NCBI GenBank assembly: GCA_934563745.1
Contig: CAKTHE010000038.1
Coordinates: 1-6,796, forward strand
Source: an uncultured Dysosmobacter sp.
GTDB taxonomy: Bacteria > Bacillota > Clostridia > Oscillospirales > Oscillospiraceae
Length of the DNA stretch: 6,796 bases
Reading direction: 5' to 3'
Each line of letters begins with the position of its first letter. The first letter of the stretch is position 1. The notes below the pieces were generated by a model. It did no database searches. It saw nothing but the letters and a program-made list of their open reading frames with translations, and was not told the origin of the DNA. Positions 1 to 5,980 of this stretch are shown here, one piece after another. Position numbers and translations under genes: made by a program.

Positions 1-92
1 ACACACGAAAGCGTTTTTCCTTCACCCCCGCCCCAGCCGCTGCCAGCTTCTCCTCCGCCGTCTACCACTGATCCCACAGTACCCTGTACAAC
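1..92. other. Left flank, no assignable gene
   Basis: No gene can be supported in these bases. On the minus strand one frame is protein-like: it reads LYRVLWDQW (91 to 65), then an in-frame TAG (64-62), then TAEEKLAAAGAGVKEKRFRV running off the window edge. It has no start codon or ribosome binding site after the stop, so it may be a decayed gene remnant or chance. On the plus strand another frame ends at TGA 69-71 after a short Ala/Ser-rich stretch and could be the tail of a gene entering from the left. Neither reading has a recognisable domain. Confidence 0.25.
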
Positions 93-128
93 GGCCCGCC
101 GGCCCTGCATTTGCAGGGCCGGCGGGCC
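93..128 (-). terminator. GC-rich perfect stem-loop downstream of the transporter
   Basis: Two 16-base arms (93-108 and 113-128) are perfectly complementary and enclose an ATTT loop. The hairpin lies 55 bp past the transporter stop codon, so it could end the minus-strand hydrolase-transporter transcript. The tail on that strand is only GTTGTACAGG, with no real T run, and there is none on the plus strand either. It may therefore be a weak or factor-assisted terminator, an RNA 3'-end stabiliser, or a REP-like palindrome. The structure is clear; the role is inferred. Confidence 0.5.
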
Positions 129-183
129 AAATTATGAGGGAGAGCATTTTTTCAAATGCCGGGCCGCAAAAAAGCTTTTCTGC

Positions 184-1662
184 TCACAGCAGATACGCGC
201 ACAGGATGTACGCCGCGGAGGAAGCCACAATCACAATGGGAAATACCAGCAGGCCGTACCGGAACACCCACTTGGGATTCTCCTGCATGCATTCGGTTCC
301 CAGATAAAGCGGAGCGGAACCGCCGGCCGCCATGGTCAAAAACGCGCACAGGGCAGACATGACGATGGCCGGGATCACGCAGCTGACGTTGACGCCCAGT
401 TCGGTGCTGTAGCGGATCAGAATGGGGCCCACCACCGTGCCGACGATTACAGCCGTCGCGGTATTGGAGAAGAAGTTGGTGCACAGCAGCGTCAAAAGCA
501 CCAGCATCACCACAAACAGCGGGAAGGGCATATTGCCGAAGGCCGCATTCATCAGCCCGGCCAGCCAGCCCCGGATCCCCAGCTCCTCATTGGAGACCAT
601 GCCGCCGATCGCCGTGAAGCCGCAAACGCTTAGAACGATTCCCCAGTTGACGGCCTTGCCCATGGTCCGGTCCACGTTCAAAAGCGCCTCGCCATCCACA
701 TGGATCAGGTGCAGCAGCACCAGCATCAAAACAAACCAAAAGCCCTGCCCGATCCCAACAAATTTCTCATAGCCGGGCACCGTTTTGGGCAGCCAGATCA
801 GCACCACGGAATAGAGGACGCCGATCACAAAGATGACCATGGTGTAAGCCTGACGCCGATTGAAGCGGGTGCCGCCGGCGGCGCAAATGCTGGCCACGTC
901 TGCAGATTGGAGCTTGGAATAGTCCACCCGGAACAGCGGGCGCAGACTCAGAGCGAACACAACCGCGATCAGGAGCCCCGACAGCAGGGCCGCCACCAGG
1001 TAAGACACCTGATCCACCTGCACGCCGGCTTCCGTCAATCCGGCGCCCATCAGGTTGTAGATCATCAGCGCCATGCCCTTAAAGGGCAGAATTCCGCCGC
1101 CCACCGAAGCGGAGACGATCGCACCGGTGTACATAGCCTTTTTCCACTGGCTCTTGTTGTCATAGCCCACCGTTTCGGCGATGGAATCGATCATGGCAAT
1201 GCTGAACAGATATGCGCCCAGCGCGCTGGCCAACGCTCCCAGCACGGTCACCGCCAGCATAAAGACACAGGTAAACAGCACCGGCTTTCCGTTCAGAGCC
1301 CTGCGGGAGATCATCCAGCGGGCCAGCACGCTGTCCGCACCGCTTTCCGTCAGGGCATACAGCAGCACAAAGATCACGATCAGCTGCCACACCGTGGGGC
1401 TGCCCAGCGTGGACGCAATGATGCTGTTGGCGTCAATATAGCCGGTCAGGATCATGGCCAGCATCATCAAAAGGGAGGGGATGATCATTCCGAAACCGTT
1501 GGCGATCATAAAAATGCCGCCCAGGAAAATGCCCACGGCCTGAACACCCAGGCGCGTCACATTGGCCCAGGTAGGGCAGATCAGGCCGAAGCCGAACAGG
1601 AAAAACAGACTGATCACCAGATAGACCAGCTGCTTGGCCGAATATTTTTTCTGATTGGGCAT
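184..1662 (-). CDS. SLC13/DASS-like (ion transporter superfamily) permease
   Basis: A 492-residue integral membrane protein with about 11-12 hydrophobic segments across its whole length and no signal peptide. The likely family is SLC13/DASS (divalent anion:sodium symporter) in the ion transporter superfamily, which moves di- and tricarboxylates or sulfate across the cytoplasmic membrane. Supporting marks are the SNT motif at residues 399-401 (family ion/substrate-binding signature) and a glycine-rich SVGGG turn at 186-190 that looks like the matching half-site in the first repeat. The second copy of the SNT motif is not evident, so ion coupling and substrate are uncertain. I chose the ATG at 1662: AAGGAG sits 8 bases upstream, within the last codons of the preceding hydrolase gene. 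The frame stays open 33 codons further, but that stretch only antisense-reads the hydrolase tail. The gene starts 5 bp after the hydrolase stop, so the two are surely co-transcribed and probably translationally coupled. A related superfamily member (ArsB/NhaD or GntP type) is the alternative. Confidence 0.8.
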   Translation of the reverse strand: MPNQKKYSAKQLVYLVISLFFLFGFGLICPTWANVTRLGVQAVGIFLGGIFMIANGFGMIIPSLLMMLAMILTGYIDANSIIASTLGSPTVWQLIVIFVLLYALTESGADSVLARWMISRRALNGKPVLFTCVFMLAVTVLGALASALGAYLFSIAMIDSIAETVGYDNKSQWKKAMYTGAIVSASVGGGILPFKGMALMIYNLMGAGLTEAGVQVDQVSYLVAALLSGLLIAVVFALSLRPLFRVDYSKLQSADVASICAAGGTRFNRRQAYTMVIFVIGVLYSVVLIWLPKTVPGYEKFVGIGQGFWFVLMLVLLHLIHVDGEALLNVDRTMGKAVNWGIVLSVCGFTAIGGMVSNEELGIRGWLAGLMNAAFGNMPFPLFVVMLVLLTLLCTNFFSNTATAVIVGTVVGPILIRYSTELGVNVSCVIPAIVMSALCAFLTMAAGGSAPLYLGTECMQENPKWVFRYGLLVFPIVIVASSAAYILCAYLL

Positions 1663-1667
1663 AGCGC

Positions 1668-2543
1668 TCACTCCTTCTCTTTTTTTGTCGAGGGGCGGGG
1701 CGGAGGCGGCGGCAGCAGCGGGTCTGCCTGCGCGGCCTGCTCCGCCATCGCATCCAGGCACATATCGGTAAACATGCGCTCGTAATACTTATAATTTTCT
1801 TTTCCCAGCACAAAGGGGTTGGCCACTCCGTTGCAGATGTTCCGGACCAGATCCAGGCGCTGGGTTCCCTTGTCCACAAAGGGATGGGTCGCGATCTCCG
1901 CGTCACAGCCCATACGTTCTGTCGCCTGGGCAAAGTAGAGCGTGGAGCGCAGATACTGCACCTTGTCGCTGAGCTTCCAGGGGATCCCCGTGCCGCCCCA
2001 CATGGCCACCCAGTGCGGCCGGCCCTCGTCCGTGACCGGGAAGATAAAGCTCAGCCCGCCGGGGGTGTGGCCGGGGGTTGCATAGCAGTGGATCTCCGTT
2101 CCTCCCAGGCGGAATACATCTCCGTCTTCCAGAAAGCCATCCACATTCCACTTGAGAACGCCGGTCCGGTTGCGGGTATCCTGCTGCGCAAAGGCAAAGT
2201 CCACCTGCGACATATAGATTTTGCAGCCGGTCTGCTCCCGGAACCAATCTGCCCGGCCATAGTGGTCTCCGTGGCCGTGGGTAATCAGGATCGCCTTCAG
2301 CGCCCCCAGCTCGATGCCCAGATCCGCAAAGCCCTGAACAATCATGTCCCGGTGCTCATCCAGCGGCTCCATGCAGTCCAGCAGGATCACACCCTCCTCC
2401 GTCTCCAGCACGAAGCAGCCCACATTGGGCGTTCCAATGAAGGATAGCTGATCAAAAAAGCGTGTGGCCGGATAAGGCTCCACCTTTTCGCCAAACAGCG
2501 GGCGGTGCGGGGTCAGGATCCGCCAGCTTTTCGCATGCTCCAT
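1668..2543 (-). CDS. Subclass B3-like metallo-beta-lactamase-fold hydrolase, cytoplasmic
   Basis: A 291-residue MBL-fold protein. The zinc site is complete: HGHGDH gives His89, His91, Asp93 and His94; GHTPG gives His159; ATHP gives His220. The N-terminal strand pattern SFIGTPNVGCFVLET, then GVILLD, and the closing GCDAEIATHPF resemble subclass B3 enzymes (L1/FEZ type), in which Asp and His, not Cys, complete the second zinc site. There is no signal peptide, unlike secreted B3 lactamases, so it probably acts in the cytoplasm on an imported or internal substrate such as a lactone, lactam or cyclic amide. Drug resistance is not implied. The tail (275-291) is a PLLPPPPPRP run followed by KKEKE. 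I preferred the ATG at 2543, because AGAAAGG lies 8 bases ahead; an ATG two codons earlier (2549) sits almost on that site. Divergent from the regulator pair, and directly upstream of the transporter. Confidence 0.85.
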   Translation of the reverse strand: MEHAKSWRILTPHRPLFGEKVEPYPATRFFDQLSFIGTPNVGCFVLETEEGVILLDCMEPLDEHRDMIVQGFADLGIELGALKAILITHGHGDHYGRADWFREQTGCKIYMSQVDFAFAQQDTRNRTGVLKWNVDGFLEDGDVFRLGGTEIHCYATPGHTPGGLSFIFPVTDEGRPHWVAMWGGTGIPWKLSDKVQYLRSTLYFAQATERMGCDAEIATHPFVDKGTQRLDLVRNICNGVANPFVLGKENYKYYERMFTDMCLDAMAEQAAQADPLLPPPPPRPSTKKEKE

Positions 2544-2562
2544 ATCCATCACCTTTCTCTTG

Positions 2563-2580
2563 CGCCGCTTGTTCGCGGCG
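2563..2580 (-). promoter_or_regulatory. Leader hairpin ahead of the hydrolase gene
   Basis: CGCCGC (2563-2568) and GCGGCG (2575-2580) form a 6-bp GC stem with a 6-base loop, ending a few bases before the hydrolase ribosome binding site (around 2552-2558). In the minus-strand mRNA it would fold in the 5' leader and might affect translation or mRNA stability. No competing partner stem was found by eye, so this is a structural note and not a riboswitch call. Confidence 0.3.
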
Positions 2581-2665
2581 GTTGTTCTGGCCTCACGGTA
2601 GCAGGCCGGATTTCTTCCGGCAAGCGAAACCGCGCAAGAGGACGCTTTTCCGGCGCGACTGGGCA

Positions 2666-2677
2666 AATTGTTCAATT
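2666..2677. promoter_or_regulatory. 12-bp inverted repeat in the divergent control region
   Basis: AATTG-TT-CAATT is a perfect inverted repeat lying 4 bp upstream of the -35 box of the rightward promoter. On the minus strand it contains TTGAAC, a possible -35 hexamer for the hydrolase operon, but no good -10 lies at the right distance. The position suits an operator shared by both directions. It does not match the direct-repeat layout expected for LytTR regulators, so which protein might bind is open. Confidence 0.35.
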
Positions 2678-2681
2678 CCGA

Positions 2682-2711
2682 TTGCGTTTTTCCGTCGAAA
2701 GATGTTAAAAT
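2682..2711 (+). promoter_or_regulatory. Extended -10 sigma-A-type promoter for the regulator-kinase operon
   Basis: TTGCGT (2682-2687) as -35, an 18-base spacer and TAAAAT (2706-2711) as -10, one mismatch from TATAAT. A TG at 2703-2704, one base before the -10, makes it an extended -10 promoter. Transcription would begin near 2718, giving a leader of about 50 bases before the GTG start of the response regulator. Confidence 0.6.
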
Positions 2712-2726
2712 AAGCAAAACAAGAGA

Positions 2727-2750
2727 GGGCCGCGCGTAGAAGCGCCGCCC
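2727..2750 (+). promoter_or_regulatory. Leader hairpin ahead of the response regulator
   Basis: GGGC-c-GCGC (2727-2735) pairs with GCGC-c-GCCC (2742-2750) around a GTAGAA loop, with a single C-C mismatch. It would form close to the mRNA 5' end and stops 4 bases before the GGGAGG ribosome binding site, so it may shield the 5' end or tune translation. No T run follows, so it is not a terminator. Confidence 0.35.
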
Positions 2751-2769
2751 CACAGGGAGGGAATCAGCC

Positions 2770-3483
2770 GTGTGGAAGGTCATGATCTGTGATGACGAGC
2801 CGGAGATGTGCGCGCAGATCCGGCAGAGCCTGGCCCGCTTCACGCAGGAATGCGGCGCGCAGTTTTCCATTCGGGAATGCCACTCCGGAGAAGCGCTGCT
2901 GTGCCGCCTGGAGGCGGACACGGACCTGGTCTTTCTGGATATCCGCATGGAGGGGCTGTCCGGCATGGAGGCGGCCCGGCGGCTGCGGAAGGAGAACCGG
3001 GACGTATGCCTGATTTTTATCACCACCATGACGCAGTACGCCCTGGAGGGGTATCAGGTCCACGCCTACGGTTTTTTGAAAAAGCCCCTGCTCTATGCGC
3101 AGTTCCGCCTTCTGATGCTGGACGCGCTGCGCTCCCTGGCCGGGAAAAAGGAGGAGACCATCACGCTGAAGATCGGCTCGGAAGTCCACACCGTTTCCCT
3201 GCCCCGGCTTCTTTATCTGGAGGTCCGCAACCACGAGGTCCGGGTCGTGTGCACGGACGGCGTGCTGAGCTGCTACGAGGCCATGAGCAATATGGAGCAG
3301 CTTCTGCGGGGGCACGGCTTTTTCCGCTGCCACAAAAGCTTCTGCGTCAACCTGCGCCACATTACCCGCATCACATCCACCGGCGTGCAGATGCGCAACG
3401 GTGACGAGCTGCCGGTCAGCAAGCACCGGCGCCGGGAATTTTTAGAGGCGTTTTCCGCCTACGCCGGAGGTGGTCCGCTGTGA
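2770..3483 (+). CDS. LytTR-family response regulator (AgrA/ComE type)
   Basis: A 237-residue two-component transcription regulator. The receiver domain covers residues 1-120: acidic pocket Asp8/Asp9, phospho-acceptor Asp57 in VFLDIRM, switch Thr85 and invariant Lys105 in FLKKP. A LytTR DNA-binding domain follows at about 130-233, with the family signature RCHKSFCVNLRHI (186-198) and PVSKHRRREF near the end. Such regulators bind paired direct repeats upstream of target promoters. The start is GTG at 2770, with GGGAGG 9 bases upstream; the next in-frame ATG would cut into the first beta strand. The stop overlaps the start of the kinase gene by 4 bases, so the pair is coupled. Its likely targets include the divergent hydrolase-transporter operon, by position only. 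All catalytic residues look intact. Confidence 0.93.
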   Translation: MWKVMICDDEPEMCAQIRQSLARFTQECGAQFSIRECHSGEALLCRLEADTDLVFLDIRMEGLSGMEAARRLRKENRDVCLIFITTMTQYALEGYQVHAYGFLKKPLLYAQFRLLMLDALRSLAGKKEETITLKIGSEVHTVSLPRLLYLEVRNHEVRVVCTDGVLSCYEAMSNMEQLLRGHGFFRCHKSFCVNLRHITRITSTGVQMRNGDELPVSKHRRREFLEAFSAYAGGGPL

Positions 3484-4814
3484 ACTGGGCCGAACTGTAC
3501 CGCTGCCTCTTCGATGCCGGAATGGCTGTCTGGTTCTTTCGTCCCGTCCGTTCCGTCCGTCTTCGCTCCCGCGGGCAAATCGCCGCCTGCTTCCTCCTTC
3601 TGCTGATCCCCGCCCCCATCTACGTCCTGCCCGGGACGGACAGTCTTCCCCTGCTGCTGGCCCGTTTTGCGATCCGGGTCCTTCCGTACGCGCTCTGGCT
3701 TTACTGCAGCAAGGGCACCTCGCCCCGGCGCAGCCTGTATCTGGCTCTTCTATGCTGGATTACCTTCACAACGGAGAACAACATCTTCCTGACGCCCCAG
3801 CTTTCGTTTCTCCGCTGGAATCAGGTCTCTTATACCGGGCAGCCCGGGCTGGATATCGTCCTGGGCCGTCTGGTGGAGCTGGCTCTGGAATTCGCCATTG
3901 TAACCCTGATGAGCCGCACACTGCCTCTGTGGGATGACCGTCCCGTCAATCCGGACCGGTTCTGGATCGCCGGCGCCGTCATTCTCTGCCAGCTGTATGT
4001 GAAAAGCACGCTGAAAACGATCTCCGGCGCCCTGCCGGAAACCTATCTCAAGGAGTTAACGGTCTATCCGATCCTGCTGCAGATCCTTTTAAGCAGTGCC
4101 CTGGTGCTGCTGGAACGGTATCTCTCCGGCCGGGCCCGGCAGGAGCAGGAGCGTCTCAACGAATTAGCCAGCCAGTACCGCTACGAAAATATCCTGGCCC
4201 GGGAGGCTGCCGCGGAAGACATCCGGGTTTTGCATCATGACCTGAAAAACCATCTTTTAAGTCTGCAGCGTCTGGCCGGCGACAATGAAAAGCTGGAAGA
4301 TTACATTCATCAGATGCTGCAGCGCACCCAGGAATATGAAGCGCTGGTGGAAACGGGCTGCCCGCTGCTCAACGGGCTCCTTTCCGAAAAGATCCGTCAG
4401 GCGGCGCAGCAGGGGATCGATCTGAACGCCTGCATCGACTTTCGTCCGGGCCTGTTTTTAAGCGACATGGATATCTGCACCCTGTTCGGCAACGCCCTGG
4501 ATAACGCCATTGAGGCCAGTCTCCGGGTGCAGGATCCCGATAAGCGCAGCATCCTGGTCAAGTGCAGCAGTACAGCGGGCAGCCTGGTTCTGACCTTTTT
4601 GAATTACTATGAGGGCCGGCTGCGCCGGGGCAGCCAGGGCCTGCTCAGCAGCAAGGCGGCGCCCGGGCATGGAGTCGGCCTTGCCAGCATGCAGCGCACG
4701 GTGGAAAAATACGGCGGCGCCATGAGCATCCGGACTGATGAATACCACAACTTTGTGCTGACGCTGCTGATCCCCTTTCCGGATGAACCGGCTGCGCCGG
4801 ATCCCGCCGGCTAA
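3480..4814 (+). CDS. GHKL sensor histidine kinase (AgrC-like, HPK10 type)
   Basis: A 444-residue membrane kinase, the partner of the preceding regulator. Residues 1 to about 213 hold six or seven hydrophobic segments with short loops, so sensing is probably within or at the membrane, as in AgrC/ComD; there is no large extracellular domain. A charged linker (214-245) leads to the phospho-acceptor motif LHHDLKNHL, with His253 as the likely phosphorylated residue. The ATPase domain shows the N box GNALDNAIEA (Asn338, Asn342), Asn375 where the D box normally lies, and the G box GHGVGL (396-401). This is the HATPase_c_5 layout of peptide-sensing kinases. The start is GTG at 3480, with GGAGG 9 bases upstream, overlapping the regulator stop. 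No peptide precursor or AgrB-like protease gene lies nearby, so a peptide ligand is not supported here; a small molecule tied to the divergent operon is equally possible. Confidence 0.92.
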   Translation: MNWAELYRCLFDAGMAVWFFRPVRSVRLRSRGQIAACFLLLLIPAPIYVLPGTDSLPLLLARFAIRVLPYALWLYCSKGTSPRRSLYLALLCWITFTTENNIFLTPQLSFLRWNQVSYTGQPGLDIVLGRLVELALEFAIVTLMSRTLPLWDDRPVNPDRFWIAGAVILCQLYVKSTLKTISGALPETYLKELTVYPILLQILLSSALVLLERYLSGRARQEQERLNELASQYRYENILAREAAAEDIRVLHHDLKNHLLSLQRLAGDNEKLEDYIHQMLQRTQEYEALVETGCPLLNGLLSEKIRQAAQQGIDLNACIDFRPGLFLSDMDICTLFGNALDNAIEASLRVQDPDKRSILVKCSSTAGSLVLTFLNYYEGRLRRGSQGLLSSKAAPGHGVGLASMQRTVEKYGGAMSIRTDEYHNFVLTLLIPFPDEPAAPDPAG

Positions 4815-4831
4815 GCCCAAAGCGTCAGTTT

Positions 4832-4880
4832 ACAAAGAAGAGCCGTTCCCCGCAGGGAACGGCTCTTCTTTGTCGTTTTT
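4832..4880 (+). terminator. Strong intrinsic terminator after the kinase gene
   Basis: Two 19-base arms (4832-4850 and 4855-4873) are perfectly complementary around a CGCA loop, followed by CG and TTTTT (4876-4880). It sits 17 bp after the kinase stop and 12 bp before the end of the convergent tadA gene. On the minus strand no T run follows the stem, though the stem end itself is T-rich, so it may also partly stop tadA transcripts. Confidence 0.92.
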
Positions 4881-4891
4881 CCTGATCTCAA

Positions 4892-5383
4892 TTAAAGCGC
4901 CGGCTTTCCGGCACCGGGCTCCGCTTCCTTTCTCCGCTCTCCGCGCAGCCCGGCAAAAAAGCGCCGCAGCACCGCCCGGCAAGGCTCCTCCAGAATCCCG
5001 CCCACCAGCGCCGGACGGTTAGGAAACGCCTCCATAAAAAGATTGGTCACGCCGCCGCAGGCCCCCATGGCCGCATCCCGCGCCCCGTAAAAGACCTTGG
5101 GGATCCGGGCGTTGAGAATCGCCCCGGCGCACATGGGGCACGGCTCCAGCGTCACATACAGCGCGCAGTCATCCAGCCGCCAGCTGCCCAGCACCGCGTT
5201 CGCCTGGGCAATCGCCTCCATCTCCGCATGGGACGCGGTGGCCCCGCGCTCTTCCCGCCGGTTGCGGCCCCGGCCCACCACCGTGCCGTTGCGCACGATC
5301 ACGCAGCCCACTGGGACCTCCCCCACCGCAGCCGCTTCCTCTGCCAGCTCCAGCGCCAGGCGCATATAGTTTTCGTGCGGCAT
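4892..5383 (-). CDS. tadA: tRNA adenosine(34) deaminase TadA
   Basis: A 163-residue zinc deaminase that converts adenosine 34 to inosine in the anticodon of tRNA-Arg(ACG), allowing decoding of CGN codons; it is normally essential. The catalytic site is complete: SHAEM gives the zinc ligand His52 and proton shuttle Glu54, and TLEPCPMCAGAI gives Cys82 and Cys85. The order (helix 1, VPVGCVIV, HAE, PCPMC, VFYGARD, GGI) matches TadA and not cytidine or guanine deaminases. Length is typical, with a polar Ala/Gly-rich tail. The start at 5383 has AAAGGGGG 8 bases upstream. It is convergent with the kinase gene and divergent from yaaL. In Bacillus subtilis tadA is also near yaaL-bofA, but in the same direction. 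Confidence 0.96.
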   Translation of the reverse strand: MPHENYMRLALELAEEAAAVGEVPVGCVIVRNGTVVGRGRNRREERGATASHAEMEAIAQANAVLGSWRLDDCALYVTLEPCPMCAGAILNARIPKVFYGARDAAMGACGGVTNLFMEAFPNRPALVGGILEEPCRAVLRRFFAGLRGERRKEAEPGAGKPAL

Positions 5384-5414
5384 GGACGCCGCCCCCTTTC
5401 CGGTTTAAAACCTG

Positions 5415-5443
5415 GAATATTTGTCCAAACTGACCGTAAAAAT
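5415..5443 (+). promoter_or_regulatory. Possible sigma-E-type promoter for yaaL-bofA
   Basis: GAATATT (5415-5421) resembles the -35 element of the mother-cell sigma factor SigE, and CGTAAAAAT (5435-5443) is a partial match to its -10 (CATACAnT), 13 bases downstream. No good sigma-A promoter is visible in this 79-bp gap. BofA acts during sporulation, so a sporulation promoter would make sense, but the -10 match is weak. A small inverted repeat GGTTT-A-AAACC (5402-5412) lies just to the left. Confidence 0.3.
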
Positions 5444-5462
5444 AAGTCAGGGAGGAATGACC

Positions 5463-5717
5463 ATGAAAACTATGCTGTCTCAAAACGACCGGGCCGATCC
5501 GGAGCTGCAGGATCTTAAAGATGAACTGCGCAGCGCACAGGGAGAGCTGGCCCTGGCTTACCGCCGCTTTAACCAGGCCATCGAACCGGAGCTGGTGGAA
5601 GCCTGCATTTATCGGATCAGCTCGGAAAAAGCCCGCTGCAACTATCTGCTGCGCGCCATCAAGGAGCGCAGCCCCGCTGCGGCCGCACCGGCCGGAGAGG
5701 AGGCCCTATGGACCTGA
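5463..5717 (+). CDS. yaaL: YaaL family protein (DUF2508)
   Basis: A small, soluble, mostly helical protein of 84 residues matching the DUF2508/YaaL pattern: an N-terminal charged helix, a conserved Phe36, then EPELVEACIYRI (41-52) and SSEKARCNYLLRAIKE (53-68). The function of the family is unknown; it is widespread in Firmicutes and usually sits directly before bofA, as here. The tail is Ala/Pro-rich. Three in-frame ATGs (5457, 5463, 5472) are possible. I chose 5463, because GGAGG (5451-5455) is 7 bases upstream, while 5457 is only one base from it. The end overlaps the bofA start by 10 bases, so translation is probably coupled. Confidence 0.85.
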   Translation: MKTMLSQNDRADPELQDLKDELRSAQGELALAYRRFNQAIEPELVEACIYRISSEKARCNYLLRAIKERSPAAAAPAGEEALWT

Positions 5718-5980
5718 CGCAAAAAGTAATCGCCGGGATCCTGGTCGCTTTCCTGCTGATCGCCCTGATCCGGGTCTTTCAGGTGCCGCTGCGCCTGATG
5801 CTTCGGCTGCTGCTCAATACACTGACCGGCTTTTTCGCCCTGTGGCTGGTGAACCTGAGCTCCGGGTTCACCGGCCTCTTCCTGGGGCTGAACCTGTGGA
5901 ATGCCCTGGTGGTCGGTGTTCTGGGGCTGCCGGGTCTGGCGCTTTTGATCCTTCTGCGCTGGATCCTCCCGGCTACATAG
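5708..5980 (+). CDS. bofA: BofA-like inhibitor of pro-sigma-K processing
   Basis: A 90-residue membrane protein with two clear hydrophobic hairpin segments (about 5-24 and 28-50) and a hydrophobic C-terminal part. In Bacillus subtilis BofA (87 residues) holds the intramembrane protease SpoIVFB inactive in the forespore outer membrane until a forespore signal arrives, which delays sigma-K release. The family core is visible: LVNLSSG (47-53), then NLWNALVVGVLGLPG (62-76), which aligns with the B. subtilis segment around Asn48, Asn61 and Thr64. Asn49 and Asn62 are kept; the position of Thr64 holds Asn65. The start at 5708 has AGGAGG 4 bases upstream, inside the yaaL tail. Many clostridia keep BofA-like proteins with altered or missing SpoIVFB, so the exact target here is unproven. 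Confidence 0.88.
   Translation: MDLTQKVIAGILVAFLLIALIRVFQVPLRLMLRLLLNTLTGFFALWLVNLSSGFTGLFLGLNLWNALVVGVLGLPGLALLILLRWILPAT

Noticed and set aside
1663..1761. 33-codon N-terminal extension of the permease
   Set aside because: It overlaps the hydrolase 3' end in another frame, is Ala/Gly-rich, and the ATG at 1662 has a good ribosome binding site.
700..1785. 361-codon open frame on the plus strand
   Set aside because: It lies antisense to the permease and hydrolase end, is rich in His/Gln/Arg, has no ribosome binding site and no recognisable domain; it is a by-product of GC-rich codon use.
2550..3029. 160-codon N-terminal extension of the hydrolase
   Set aside because: It would cross the divergent promoter and run antisense into the regulator; the part is Ser/Arg-rich without MBL features, and a good ribosome binding site precedes 2543.
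2764..3426. 220-codon open frame on the minus strand
   Set aside because: It is antisense to the response regulator, whose motifs are unmistakable.
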